Of a stretch of 64,000 nt of DNA, positions 1-11,728 are shown one piece after another. This DNA is from Aurelia coerulea (lineage: Eukaryota; Cnidaria; Scyphozoa; Semaeostomeae; Ulmaridae). The stretch covers positions 21,683,501 to 21,747,500 of the forward strand of contig CM076955.1 of NCBI GenBank assembly GCA_039566865.1, given 5' to 3'. A program made the position numbers and the translations under genes. Position 1 is the stretch's first letter. Each line of letters opens with the position of its first letter. The notes under the pieces were generated by a model. It had not been told where the DNA came from and made no database searches. It worked only from the letters and a program-made list of their open reading frames with translations.

Positions 1-960
1 ATTCGCGGGCATCTAATTTGAGACAAGCAGTCACGAAAATAACTTCTGTGCAGAATCGTATGCATGAAGATGTTTTGGTTCAGTGTGATCACGTGCCTTC
101 CCCAGTCAATGGCGCCATTGTTTGCTGAGATTCTGCACCTTTCCTCTCAACTTCACCTGCGACATTTGCATCTGTAGCTGTGTAGGAGGGAGGTCCTTCT
201 GGGTCCTTCTACCTTCAGTGATGCTGCGAATACTACCCTCTGTGCAGGCCGCCGGTTACATCATCCTCTAAAGTTGACTTATTTGCATAATGAGTGCTAT
301 CAATAAGTGGCTAATGATGCGTTCGTTCTAGAAAACGATTGTTTTAACATAATTAAGCTGCTAATGAAGTCAAGAACGTGCCAATTCTGGGTAAAATTGT
401 TGTTGTGCCAGGGTAAACATCATGGTGATTTATCCATCTTATGGTGTCAAATCTGTCTAACATGAAATAAGCCGACGTCAAATGTTGCTATAGGATCGCG
501 GGAAACTTCTGTCTTGTGTGCGTTTTATGTGCGCTTTCTTTATTTCAGTGCCAATTAGCAGAGATAAAACGTTAATCAATCGCTTTAACGAGCGTGACGG
601 AAGTGGGTTACTTACTTTCTTTCTTTCTTTCTTACTTTCTGACTGACATCGAAGCCCCTTCTTAGATTACAAAGTGGACTTTGTAATCAAACATAAGATC
701 CTTTTGGATGATTACAAAGTCTGTCCTGAGCTAAGCAAGCATAAGAATATCTGAATATTGATTTCTTCATAACCCCAAATGATCGTTTATGCTGTTTTTA
801 GCTACAGTCAGAGAGATGAGTGTTGCTGCTAAAGTCGCCTTCAATAGAACGTCAAGCCCCTGTCATAAGGACAAGAATCGCCTGAAAAGCAATATTTTGA
901 TCTTTATGTCAAATGAGGATGATACGCAAAAAAACAAAAGTTATTACCTAACTAGCTGTT
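1..960 (+). repeat. dispersed repeat block (segments X, Z and Y)
   Basis: Three segments recur elsewhere. Segment X (about 5-290) returns inverted at 3499-3780 and direct at 4390-4637. Segment Z (about 512-690) returns at 13773-13962. Segment Y (about 685-950) returns inverted at 3915-4190. The first bases match the tail of a short terminal motif (CATCTAATTTGAGACA) that ends MITE copies elsewhere, so the element probably begins before the window. No intact coding sequence is seen. A TTTC microsatellite lies near 620-650. Confidence 0.75.
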
Positions 961-1025
961 AACGAAGTTAAGTGAGTGCAGCTCAGAAGAGTAGCATAAG
1001 ACAGTTTTACTTTGTCCGCCAACGT

Positions 1026-1615
1026 TGAGGGAGGGGGGGGGGGGGGGGTGCTCACTACCATTCAATAGCAGTTACTGTAAGGTTGGAAGGTTGTGTCCCT
1101 AGAAGGTTGGATTTTGCAAGGGAAGATTCGAGTTGAACAGAAATTCCAAAAATAGGCAACTGTTTGCATATTTCAAGACATATTAGCATGACCCAACTTT
1201 ATGATACCACTCTCCTCAGTTTAAATGAAATATTTAACTCTTGACTGTAGACGTGCGGCAACATTTGTACCTGTCCTGTATCCCGAATGTAGATGCGTGG
1301 CTGCAATTGTTTGATTGGTTAACAGCAGCTGTTACATGTATTTTTTTTATAAGAAACTAAGGTCCGGGGCTGGTAGGCAGTTTCTTCAATTTTTTAGCCA
1401 TTTTCAAACGATTCAAATCACACTAAGCGGGGTGCAAATGGCTTACAAGTTACAACGACGTTACAGAGTCAGTTATAGAAAATATGAATCCTGTCATGGA
1501 GCCAACTGTACAAAAATGATACCCTGTCCCGGAGTAGAAATCCTGTAAATGATACCCTGTTCAGCGGCACGTCCATGTACAGAAAAATATATTAGTCCCT
1601 CCCCCCCGAAACGCC
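1026..1615. repeat. possible G-tract-ended repeat
   Basis: A long G run at 1029-1048 and a C run near 1601-1607 bracket AT-rich sequence. The right part (about 1510-1612) shares repeated GATACCCTGT words, a cacgtcc box and an aaatata-tta segment with the element at 58835-59170, so they may belong to one family. The left boundary is uncertain. Confidence 0.4.
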
Positions 1616-1618
1616 CCC

Positions 1619-2985
1619 TTACAATTTAAAGTAAAGTAGCAATCCTTGTGTTTGTGTTCCTTTGGCATTTAAAACAATCGTGAGACTGTCGTTCAACATT
1701 TGAGCATTGGTTGATTTTGAAGCTATTAGAACAAGCTGATTGAATTTGCGTGTAGTCATTATTGTTTTAATTGCCAAGGAACGCTGCAGGTATTGTTCAA
1801 CCTTTCGAATGACGCATTGCAGTTTGCACTTTTGTTCGCTGCGGAAGCCTTGATAGAAATCCCAAAGTTGGCTTTTTGGCTGATCTATAATGCTGCTTCG
1901 CAAGACGCGCTTCACGCTTGCTGTGCTGCAATTGTGAAATGTTACAGAAACCACTTCAAAAATGTGGTGCTAAGTGCAATGGCTAGCAATTCCAAATAGC
2001 TTTGTAAGGAAACTATATTTCTAAACTTCAATAGCACTGCCTTGCCATTTATATCAGGCATGTCCAGATAATTTCTTGCGTGAGAGTCAAATAAACAAAA
2101 TGTTGAGTCTGGATTGAGAATAATTGATATCATGTAACCATCTAAAATGAAAATTGCATTGTTGTTTTCTGCAAAGACATTTTGAAGTGCTTCATGCAGA
2201 CAAAGGAAGGAATGGGGAGTCAATATAATCTTTTGTATCATTAAAGAAAGTGCCTTGGTAATTATTTCCAAAAACAATTAGGTTTCCTGGTTGATTAGAT
2301 TCGCTATGCAATTTTTCATTGCTTGCACCAATGCACATTTCTTTAGAAGTAGTATTTGTTGCCACAATGGGCAATTTGCAAGAAATATTTGTTGCCACAA
2401 TGGGCGATTTGCAAGAAGTATTCACCATAATGGGTGATTCATTCAATCTTTCCACAATGGGGAAGTCACTGGTATTATGCAATCTGATATTGGGTGCCTC
2501 AACGGGCATTTCAAAAGTATTTGAGTATGTTGCAACAAGAAATGGCAAAACCAAAATGGGTTCTTGCCACGAATCAGTAGTTGCCACAAAGGGCATTGCC
2601 ACAAGGGGCAAGTCATTGTTAGCTTTATTTGATCTCGTAAAACACACTGCTGTTGGCAGTTGCTCAGCTGAAAAATTTGGAGCATCAGGAATCAATCCTT
2701 TTTGCAAAGCAAGCAAACACTGTGAATCGCCAACGTGAAGAATTTCATCAATTGTCTCAGACTGCCATTTTGAAGCTGGTACTGCATGATGGTTATAAGC
2801 CAATGATGTCAAAGCCATAAATGCACACTGTCTTCCACGTGATTCTTCACTGAAATAGGCATCCCCTTGGTGCAGGTTTCCCGTTGCAATTACTGTTGGC
2901 AGTTGAAGGGCTGAATTTTCAGAGGAGTTGTTGCTTGATGCAGGTGTCGGTCCTGGGTTAACTTCATATCTCCTGACAAAATAAA
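1619..2985 (-). pseudogene. broken C76/OTU-like cysteine protease gene, probably from a mobile element
   Basis: Reading the minus strand, a segment at about 2860-2800 encodes GRQCAFMALTSLAY, the nucleophile-Cys block style of herpes-tegument-like (C76) and OTU-like proteases. A W...ID.IL..GD block follows. A second segment in another frame (about 2240-1950) carries NNAIFILDGY and then CLFDSHARN, resembling the catalytic-His block and its downstream G-x-AVLLKF strand. The two halves are in different frames, joined by a shift near 2235, so the gene is broken. Between them is a stretch of short tandem repeats (IVATN-type units; DNA unit at about 2357-2424). Upstream at 2948-2972 is an NPGP motif. 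Such protease domains are known beside animal transposon proteins. The family call is from motif memory; the frameshift and repeats are seen directly. Confidence 0.5.
2948..2972 (-). other. NPGP (2A-like) motif, frame-disrupted, next to a splice acceptor
   Basis: On the minus strand the sequence encodes EVNPGP in the protease frame, immediately preceded by GD in the neighbouring frame. That resembles the GDxExNPGP consensus of 2A-like ribosome-skipping peptides with one base missing between GD and E. A TTTTGTCAG acceptor lies at its 5' edge, and a G|GTAAGT donor lies upstream at 3298/3297, so the motif could also sit at an exon junction. Function is inferred only. Confidence 0.45.
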
Positions 2986-3498
2986 AAGTAAAAAAACAGA
3001 AAAATTTGAAACATTGACAAAGTTAATTTTATTTGGCCTGATACCCGAATTTCTCGCGATCCTCCGCCTCAATTTTGAAGCTTGTCCCTTGATCCACTCC
3101 CTGCCGGTGGCATGCAGCATGTATTTATTTGTACATGCGAAAGTTATATCTAGGCCTAGGCCCGGGTTAAAATCTTCCTGTCCCTCAAAAAAGCAGATGT
3201 TAAAACAATTCTGTGAAAGTTGGAAACAACAGAGAGAATGAAAAGAAACCCTCTCATACTTGCAATGAACATAAAAGGACTGATGTACTATACTTACCGG
3301 AGCGTACGTGTACCAAATCTCTTCTTGTTTTGCCAGCTTCCACAGCTTCCCTGAGAGCAAATCGACGGTGCGGAAACAGACGCACCCCCGTAAAGGTCAG
3401 CAATTTTGCTGCGCAGTTTCAGGAGAGCCACATAATCCACAATTTGCTAGATGACCGAACTATATTTCAGCTTCCGCCACCGCTGCGCGGGGCTGCGC

Positions 3499-4190
3499 TG
3501 CAATTATGATTATGCAAATAAGTCAACTTTAGGGGATGATGTAACCGGCAGCCTGCACAGAGGCTAGCATTCGCAGCATCACCAAAGGTAGAAGGACCCC
3601 CTCCTACACAGCAACGGATGCAATCATCGCAGGTGAAGTTGAGAGGAAAGGTGCAGAATCCCAGCAAACAATGGCGCCATTGACTGGGGGAAGGGACGCG
3701 ATCACACGAAACAAAAACATCTTCATGCATATGATTCTGCACATAGGTTATTTTCGTCAATGCTTGTCTCAAACTAGATGCCCACGAATAGAAACGTTCT
3801 GCAGGGTTCTGCATAAACATAAGTAATTTTGCGTTATCGTAAATCTGACATGACACAGATGCACCAATAGTTTCATGCAGAGACTAAGCAAACTAGGGGT
3901 AATGACTTTTGATTTTTGCGTATCATCCTCGTTTGACATAAAGATCAAAATATTGCTTTTCAGGCGATTCTTGTCCTTATACAAGGCGCTTGATTTTCTG
4001 TTGAAGGCGACTTTAGCAGCAACATTCATCTCTCTGACTGTAGCTAAAACAGCATCAACGATCATTTGGGGTTATGAAGAAATCAATATTCAGATTTTCT
4101 TATGCCTGCTTAGCTCAGGACGGACTTTGTAATCATCCAAAAGGATCTTATGTTCCTATTTGAGGCCTATACCTATTGTTCGTGCACGAA
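3499..4190 (-). repeat. inverted, permuted copy of the 1-960 repeat
   Basis: 3499-3780 is the reverse complement of about 5-290 at high identity, and 3915-4190 is the reverse complement of about 685-950. Between them (about 3768-3890) lies a copy of the short element whose ends read like GTCTCAAATTAGATGTCA. Reading the minus strand, the order is Y then X, whereas 1-960 has X then Y. This is therefore not a simple inverted terminal repeat of one element. Confidence 0.75.
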
Positions 4191-4199
4191 ACTATTGGT

Positions 4200-4637
4200 G
4201 CATCTGTCTCAAATTAGATGTCATGTGAGATTTACAATAACGCAAAATTACTTATGCAGAACCCTCCAGAACCAACCTCGTCCCCATGACTTTTTGTCCT
4301 CATCCCCAGGACTTTTTAGGTCTCCGTCCCAATATGACAAAAGCCCGTGGGGACGAGGTTGCTGCAGAACGTTTCAATTGTTGTTATTTGCGGGAATCTA
4401 ATTTTAGACCAGCAGTCACCAAGATAACCTTTGTGCAGAGTCATAAATTCATGAAGACGTTTTGGTTCAGTGTGGTCACGTGCCTTTCCCCAGTCAATTG
4501 CACCATTGTTTGCTGGGATTCTGTACCTTTCCTCTCAACTTCACCTGTGAAGTTAGCATCTGTAGCTGTGTAGGAGCGTGGTCCTTCTACCTGCAGTGAT
4601 ACTGCGAATGCTAGCCTCTGTGCAAGCCGCCGGTTAT
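4200..4637 (+). repeat. third copy of repeat X with MITE end and nested foldback
   Basis: 4203-4262 and 4364-4415 are the two ends of the ATCTAATTTGAGAC MITE. They are split by a nested foldback at about 4274-4363, whose ends read AACCTCGTCCCCA and TGGGGACGAGGTT. 4390-4637 matches 5-260 in direct orientation. The copy stops abruptly at 4637 in GCCGCCGGTTA, where the A-rich 3' tail of the LINE begins. Confidence 0.7.
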
Positions 4638-4639
4638 TT

Positions 4640-6963
4640 TTTTCATTTTTTCATTTCATTTTAAAATTAGTTATGCACGGTAGCCCCGTCAGTCAGTATG
4701 ACTGATTTTCAGGGGGCCGTGCCAAAAACTTTACAAATTAAAAAATCTACTAAAATTAATAATGGGAAAAGGAAACTAATTACATTCATAAATAATTTAT
4801 CTACAACTATTTAAAATAAATTTACAACCGACCCTTTATCTTGTTCTTAAAAGAAGATAAAGAGGGAGCTTGCTTGGCCTCGCGGCTGAGATCATTCCAG
4901 ATTTTTGCTCCACGAAATGCGAACGCTTTCTGTCCATTACTAGTTTTCATGAATGGCACTAGCAAGTCAGTTTCGGCATTTCTAAGGTTGATAATATTGC
5001 GATCAGAATTTCTAACAAATAAATGCGAGAGATAATCAGGCGCGAGACTATTAACAGATTTATATACAGTTGTTGCAGTTTCACTTCTGATCATATCCCT
5101 CACAGTTGGCCATTTTAACTCTGTAATCAAAGCTTCGGCAGGAGCATCGTAACTGCTATTTGTAATAATTCTAGCGGCACGATTCTGCAATTTTGAAGCT
5201 TAACCAGTCGGAACTCAGCACAGTTCCCCCACACAGAACAGCAGTACCGAAAATGTGGCTCTACAATACCTCTATATAATTTGCAAAGAACAGTTTTTGG
5301 CAAAAATTTCTTTGCATATTTTAAAAAACCTAACGAGCGGGAGACTTTGGCTTGAACAGATTTAATTTGCTCGTCCCACACGAGGTACTGGTCAACTTGG
5401 ACACCAAGATACTTAATACTGTCGACGAGTTCTACAGGGGAATCATCGATAACAAATGCAGGAGAATCCACAGTGTTTTCACTGATCTTTTTAAGATTTG
5501 GTCTAGATCCGATGACCATTGCCTGAGTCTTGATTACAGTCAAAGACAATTTATTGCCCTGAAGCCATTCTTTCAAACATTTCAATTCGTTGTTGAGCGT
5601 TTGAGTTAGATCCTCAATGCTCTTAGAGGAATAGGATATGCTAGTATCGTCGGCGTACATCGTAACTTTGCAGTTTTTCAAGGCGAATGGCAAATCATTT
5701 ATATAGATTAGGAAGAGTAGCGGACCTAAACAAGAGCCTTGTGGAACACCACAGCTGATGCTTCCGATGTCAGATTCCACTCCATTAACCTTAGTGAATT
5801 GCTGCCTACTGCTGAGATATGACTTGAACCATTGAAGCTCAAGACCCTGAATTCCGTACTTAGCTTTTGAATAAGTATGGCATGATCAACAGTATCAAAA
5901 GCCTTTTTCAAATCAATGAAAATATTTCCTGTAAATTTTCCACGCTCAATATTAATGTGCCAGTCATTAGTGCCAGAAAGCAAGCAAGTTACAGTGGAAT
6001 GCAGAGCTCTAAAACCTGATTGGCCAGAATACAGAAGTTTATTTTTGTCTAGATAATCATATAGTTGGTTGTAAATCAATTTCTCAAAGAGTCTTGCCAG
6101 AAATGGGAGCACAGAAATTGGTCTATAATTGGAACAATTGTTTTTTCTCCACTTTTAAAGATTGGGGCAACCCTTGCAGTTTTCCAATTTTCAGGAAAAA
6201 CTCCAGTGGCAATTGAGAGGTTGAAAATGTCACAGAGAGATTCCGCAATGACAGAGAATGCGATCTTTAGGAAATGATTAGCAATGCCATCAGGACCGAA
6301 ACCCTTGGACGTTTTGAATTTACCAAAAACCTTTTTTATCTGATGAACATCAAAGGCTTGTAATTTAAACTGTAAATTTTCAGGATTCACTTCCAGCTTA
6401 TCTTCAACAAGGGGGTTAGCTTTCTGTGGAATTTTGTCACTAAGAGATTTGCCAATATCACAAAAGAAATCATTCATTGTCTGAGCAACAGCATTATTAT
6501 CGGTAACATGCTTACCATCAACATCAAGCAGCTGAATTTGAGTCGTTTTTGATTTCTTATTGAGAACCATGTTAATGGTTTTCCAAGTGTTTTTAAGATC
6601 ACCTTGGGAAAGGGCAATCTTATTTGTAAAATAGTCGCGCTTTAAATCTTTGTTTAATCTATTGACCCTATTTCTCGTTTGTTTATAAGCATCCATCAAA
6701 ATTTTTGACTTTGAGCGTACAGCTGCCAATTTTAACCTGTCTCTTGTAGCAGACAAACATTTGAAATCCTTCGTCAACCAGGGGCAAAACTTTTCTGAAA
6801 CCCTCCTGCAGCGTAAAGGAGCATGTTTTTCAAGAATCAACGAGAACATATTTGTCCATTGCTCAACGATGAGGTTGATATCATCGGTATTTGAAACAAT
6901 GCTTTTCCAGTCAATTTGCTGAAGATCACTAAGAAAGTTTTCTTCGTTGAAATTTTTCATCAT
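4640..6963 (-). mobile_element. 5'-truncated, frameshifted CR1/jockey-like non-LTR retrotransposon
   Basis: Four overlapping minus-strand frames (6963-6076, 6112-5726, 5780-5127, 5190-4822) together give a linker region and a reverse transcriptase in the correct order: SKGFGPDGI, RVAPIFKSG, FIDLKKAFDTVDH (motif A), GVPQGSCLGP, then YADD (the catalytic motif, intact), and a C-terminal region with the LQNRAARIITNSSYD block usual for this clade. At least three frameshifts separate the pieces, near 6100, 5780 and 5190, so it is dead. The apurinic endonuclease domain expected upstream is missing, consistent with 5' truncation near 6963. The 3' end (4640-4670, minus strand) is a short ATGAAAA-rich tail rather than pure poly(A), and it is inserted in repeat X. 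Confidence 0.92.
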
Positions 6964-7788
6964 TTACATCAGTTACATCATTCTATGCATTGAGTACTAT
7001 CATGCAGTCTTTGGAAACGTGTGTTGCTGTGATGTGCTGTTCTACTTGTGTTTGAAATATGTCAGAAAGTGCTCTGGGAAATGGTGACATTGCTGTAGCT
7101 CAGGAGGAAATTTCAGATTAGTTAATGGCTTTTACTTGTCACTATCAAGCAAGACACACTTTTGATAGAATTTGATACATTCAATATTTGTACCAGGTGA
7201 GTGAGAGAAGACTTTCAACGTTTGAAAAAAGTCCACAAAATGTGGTTGTGCTGCTTATCTCTAATATTCTATTTAATTAGCAATAATGACAGCTGTGTCA
7301 AATAAACCTTTTAGTCTTAGCTATTCTAAAAAAGGATCTGAATCGAACGATACATTTGGTAGAATGTTCGAATATGCACCAAAACGAACGCGATAGTAGC
7401 TCTGATGCCACTTAACCGAATCTTTCATTAAAAAGGCACACAAATATTGCTCGATCCAGACTCTTTTGTAGAATACAGCTGAAAGGTGTTTATGCAAATA
7501 CTTTTGAAAAGACATCTTCAAAAATCAAAACCTATCATTTGAGCCATGAGCCATGAGGTGACGGTGAAGTTGCAGTTTTTCACAGCAGGCGCTGGCATTC
7601 ATCGTTTGCACTAGAAATCCTTTGGTAGAGTAAAAAATGAATAAAACGGTCTCGGCCAAAACTATTTAATACTAAAATCTACAAAGTTAACAAAGCTTGG
7701 CATTACACAGTCTACCATGATGCAAAATCGTCTCACTATTGCACTGCACAGTATTTGCATTCATCATGAAGTTAGCAAACGTATATCT
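6964..7788. other. intergenic, nothing recognised
   Basis: AT-rich sequence between the LINE and peptide gene A. No exon-like segment with a supported splice frame was found on either strand. The part nearest 7788 should hold the 3' untranslated region of gene A. Confidence 0.5.
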
Positions 7789-8169
7789 TCATTCTGAAGG
7801 GGGGTCATTTACATCGTACTTGCAAACATAATTTCCAGAAATAAGAAGACATTTTCTTCCACATGGGGTACAGTCTGAGGGTTGTGTACATGAGCAAAAC
7901 TCACAGCAGCTTGCAGCAACATCCTACGAAAAAAATGCGGGATGGTTAAATATATCTTCATAACTACACATTGCTTCAATGATACAATGTGGCCAAATTT
8001 GCCACAAACGGAACTCTATCTCAAATCCAACATTCGAAAATAGATGGCTCTACACACTGATTAGGGGGTTCGATAAGCTGAGTGTTTAAAGTTGTAAACG
8101 TACCTGTGGGCCAAAACTTCCCAAAATGATTAAGATCAATGTGATCACAAGAGCCTTTGTTCCCTTCAT
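7789..8169 (-). CDS. secreted cysteine-rich peptide, gene A (66 aa)
   Basis: Two exons: 8169-8104 (22 codons) and 7923-7789 (44 codons plus stop), joined in phase 0 by an intron with CAG|GTACGT and TTCGTAG|GAT ends. Exon 1 is a typical signal peptide: MKGTKA, then a Leu/Ile-rich core, ending near SFGPQ. Exon 2 encodes the mature region with eight cysteines spaced CC-x2-C-x-C-x5-C-x2-C-x3-C-x8-C, including the shared block DC-x-PC. Unlike genes C, D and E there is no basic RxRR site, so signal peptidase alone could release it. The same framework is found in genes B and D. No known family was recognised. A secreted defence, signalling or venom peptide is possible but not shown by the sequence. 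Confidence 0.72.
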
Positions 8170-10102
8170 ACTTTCTTCTCAATACCGTTCCGTCTCAGTT
8201 CTTCAGAAATCGTCTAAGTTCAGCGTCGTTTGAATGTTCACCTTTGCAATGTGACTTGAACTATCACTCTTTGACTTGTGACTTTTTAGAGTTGAACGTT
8301 GTCTTTCAACTTGGAACTGAAAGGGCATGTAACGCAAAGGCGTCGTTTGGCAAATATGTCTAAAATGTTTATGAAAGACCAGCGATCTCTTATTTGTGAT
8401 CGATACAGTTATAAATTACTGACAAAAGAAGCAATCGATACAATATTGGAAGACAGTGGGACGATAAATACTTTCCTGAACAACGAACATGTTACTAAAA
8501 GGAGGACAAATTTTCTTCATTTACATCAATCGATCTTTGAGATTGGTCCGTGTGAAATGCATAGTGGAATCTGGCCATCATAAATTGACAGAAATCGGTA
8601 GCCATTAAGAAAATGTATGACAGTAATGACGAATGTGCAAAATGAGTGCTCAATTTCAAAGCTTTAAACAACTGATAGCAAATCTACTTCACTGATCATT
8701 CTCCCAGGCAGTGCAATTCAATAGTAAAAGGTACATCACGCTCGTCTATACCATTTCATAGGATACCCTTTTCTCTGACTTTCTAGTTGGTAAAAAGACC
8801 CCTTATCGTGGAAAATTTTGAAGGTAACCCCCCTTCAAAGGAGTATCACTGAGCCCTAAAGAAATCTGTACAGTACAAAAACTGGTTCTGAGAGAAAGGT
8901 TTGGGATTTTTGCACTTTACTACGATTCACTTTACCGATATCTCTTTGTTAGAAAACAGTAGAATCCCGTAAAACTTGGGGTATCAAACTTGGGCCAGGT
9001 AGCCTGTCAAACACAGGCTAGGGCCAGGAGAAATTGACTTTTATTCTAGGGTCCCGAGTCCACCAGCATTTAACTGTTTTTGGGTTGGGATATTTTCAGG
9101 AGAAAATACGTTTCATCGTTCCATCACAGTCTAACAAAATTCAAATTTGGCGATCATTTTCGATTTCAGATTTTGTTTGTCATTTTCACAATCATCCAAC
9201 AACTTTTTCATTTTTCGCAATTATCCAGTAACTAAACTAAAGCCTTCCTACCTTTTTCATATACGACCCCCTTGCAGCAATGCAGCAATGTCTTGCAAAG
9301 TATTGATGTAGATGTAGATTCATTTCCTGTTGTTGAATTTCAACCTTGACTTTCAGGAAACATTATAAATTCATGGGCCAACACCTACTATTTGTTACTG
9401 TTAGTTACAAGTCATTATTATCAGCTCATTTGTTGGTTAAAGGATGATTAATTATGGCTTTTTTAGGTCAGAATGCAACGCTGTATAAATTAAAATCAGC
9501 AGAGCAAATATAAATGGTCACAGGCAAAATCTGGATGATGGTTTAACATAGACAGTTCAAAGGTGACAGGCAAAAGGTTACATTTCAAAAGGTGACAACA
9601 CAAAGGTTGCTTCAATCAAGCGACGAAGAAGAAGTTTAATGCAGATAAACTACATTGCCAATATACTGAACAGAAAAATGCTGGCTTCATTTTATCTGTT
9701 ATTTACAGCATTGACATTCTTACATCTTGAGCTATTTCATTTACAATTTTTTCATTCGGTCAATTGTCATCCCTGACACATCTCCGGACCATATCATTCC
9801 TTAGATTTGCAACTTTGTTGTCCACCTACTTAAATCTGTGTATGAAGTCTTTGAAGCTTCAAAAGTGGTGGACGAAAAGGGCCTTCAGCAAATATTTTTG
9901 ATATTCATTTTCAAGCTTGTACGCATTTGATTCAGTTTGATATTCATTTCAGCTATTAACTCATGCTTTTGCTATCATAAGCATCATATCATGTTACAAT
10001 TACCCGGCATATTTCAAGATAGCCATGCAGACAGCAGAATTGTTCACAGTATTTTTCATCTAATTAGGCAGCTGGAAATATTGTCTATTTTTCTACCGAG
10101 GA
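8170..10102. other. intergenic between divergent peptide genes A and B
   Basis: This should contain the promoter of gene A and probably the unfound first exon and promoter of gene B. One weak first-exon candidate is an ATG at 9679 followed by a hydrophobic stretch, but its only in-phase GT is a poor donor. No repeat family seen elsewhere in the window was recognised here. Confidence 0.4.
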
Positions 10103-10760
10103 TCCAAGGATAGTTTAGGACACCGAGAAGCTAAGCTTATCGAAGCAACAAGGACAGATTTGGTAAGACGATAGCGCGAATTAGTTTTGATTGACACCGC
10201 AATTCAAAGCGATTAGCGATCGCAGACAAAGGAAATTCTCTCAACCAGAAATTCAAAACAAACAAAGCCGCATATGCTTCTCTGAAACCCAAGTAGCTAG
10301 TGCGCTCGTTGTGCAATCCAGAAATTGTTTTTAAGAGCAAACATGAGAGTTTGTCGAAAGAAGAAGGATATATTTAAACATCTACCTCGGGCATTTTATT
10401 TCTTTTGTTCAGAAGCTGAGAAGTAAGTGTTTTAATTGTATCGAAAAAATAAGAGAATTGAATCGCCTCCCAATCGGCTTTGGAATCAAATGAATTAAAT
10501 GCCCGTGGCAGATGTGTAGCTATATCCTTCCTCCTTCGATCTATGCTCATGTTTGTTCTTAAAGAAATTTTCTGTAATGCACAACGAGCGAGCAAGCTAC
10601 CTGGGTTTCAGAGAAAATTTTGCGCTTTGTTTGTTTTGAATTCATGGTTGGGAGAATTTCCTTTGTCTGTAGCCACTAATTGCTTTGAATTCAGGTGTCA
10701 ACAAAAGCAACTAGTGCTATTGCGTTGTAAAATCTGTCCTTGTTTATCGAAGCAGTATCC
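10103..10760. repeat. large foldback element (~0.6 kb)
   Basis: About 10130-10400 is the imperfect reverse complement of about 10470-10755, with a ~70 bp loop. The right arm plus flank (10625-10880) is also homologous to 37861-37970 and 38440-38650 in the receptor gene, for example the shared ttgaga/gaatttcct...gtctg block and the tcctctcgatgtgacc block. The open frames here are not conserved between copies. Confidence 0.75.
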
Positions 10761-10936
10761 TGGCCCCTCCTCTCGATGTGACCGATCCTCGTGTGATTCC
10801 TTTAGCCTGGAATTACACAGAGTTGCAACGAGGTTGAGAGACTTGGTGACTCTCTTCACTCTACGTGGCAGGCTTACTTGACAGGGCGGGGACAGCATAG
10901 CAAAGGTTCCAAATCTTTAATTTGGCATTAAAGGGT

Positions 10937-11612
10937 GGGTGTAAAATTCTATGACCTATTTCTTCTCGTTAAATGGTTTGAAAGAAACTTTTGATACTTA
11001 TCAATAATTCTACCGTTGCCTTTTCAGAAATCTTTCATTCTTTCGAAATTACAGCGTATTTTATATTTCAACTCATTTGATGATGTGACGTCATCAAATT
11101 TCTATATCATAAACCAGAAGAGTGATAGACTTTTGCTTGATACCATATTGTGGACATTCATAAACTATGGTTTTCTTGGAAATTATTTCATTTTGCATCA
11201 AACAGTTTTAAAAATTACGATCGTTTTAAGATTTTTTGAAAAATTTTCTTGAATTCTTGAAAAAGAAGAAAAACACTCTAAATCTTAAATGTTGCAGATT
11301 TTAGAAAATTCCAACGGTAGAATTATAGCGAAGTAGCTAAAGTTTCTTTGAAGTCATTCAGTTAAAAGAAATAGGACATTAAATTTTAACCCAGAGTGTT
11401 GAATTCCATTTTGATATAGTTTGAAAATTTTGGATCTTGAATTCTTGAAAATTAGAAGAAAAACACTCTAAATCTTAAAATACCAGCTCTTGCAGATTTT
11501 AGAAAATGTGCAACACAAAACATATTTTCCAACGGTAGAATTATAGCGAAATAGCTAAAGTTTCTTTGAAGTCATTCAGTTAAAAGAAATAGGACATTAA
11601 ATTTTAAACCAA
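10937..11612. repeat. MITE-like element with duplicated right end
   Basis: The left end (10937-11020) is an imperfect inverted match to the segment at 11303-11390, which runs from CAACGGTAGAATTATAG to AAATAGGACATTAAATTTTAA. That right end is present a second time, direct, at about 11440-11612, carrying two short insertions. A perfect TGACGTCA palindrome lies at 11086-11093. Confidence 0.7.
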
Positions 11613-11616
11613 ACCA

Positions 11617-11690
11617 TGCTGCCGGGGACCCGAACCACAAACCTTCTTAAATTGGCACTCAAGCATACTATTACTGAGTCACCAGGATTA
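11617..11690 (-). repeat. tRNA-like SINE head
   Basis: On the minus strand a TGACTCAGTAA-type A box is followed about 45 bp later by GGTTCGGGTCCCC, a good polymerase III B box. The cloverleaf is not well formed, so a tRNA-derived SINE remnant is more likely than a tRNA gene. It lies about 40 bp before the splice acceptor of gene B. Confidence 0.45.
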
Positions 11691-11728
11691 ATGAAATATT
11701 TTTCACCAGCTAGTTTCTTCGATTTTAG

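Noticed and set aside
3467..4132. Open frames of 85-129 residues on both strands
   Set aside because: They lie in repeats X and Y and are not kept open in the other copies.
8299..8583. 94-residue plus-strand frame
   Set aside because: No family resemblance, no partner exon, and it overlaps the upstream region of gene A.
9679..9760. Hydrophobic ATG-led stretch as first exon of peptide gene B
   Set aside because: The only in-phase GT (TCG|GTCAAT) is a poor donor and the residues do not resemble the signal exons of A, C, D or E.
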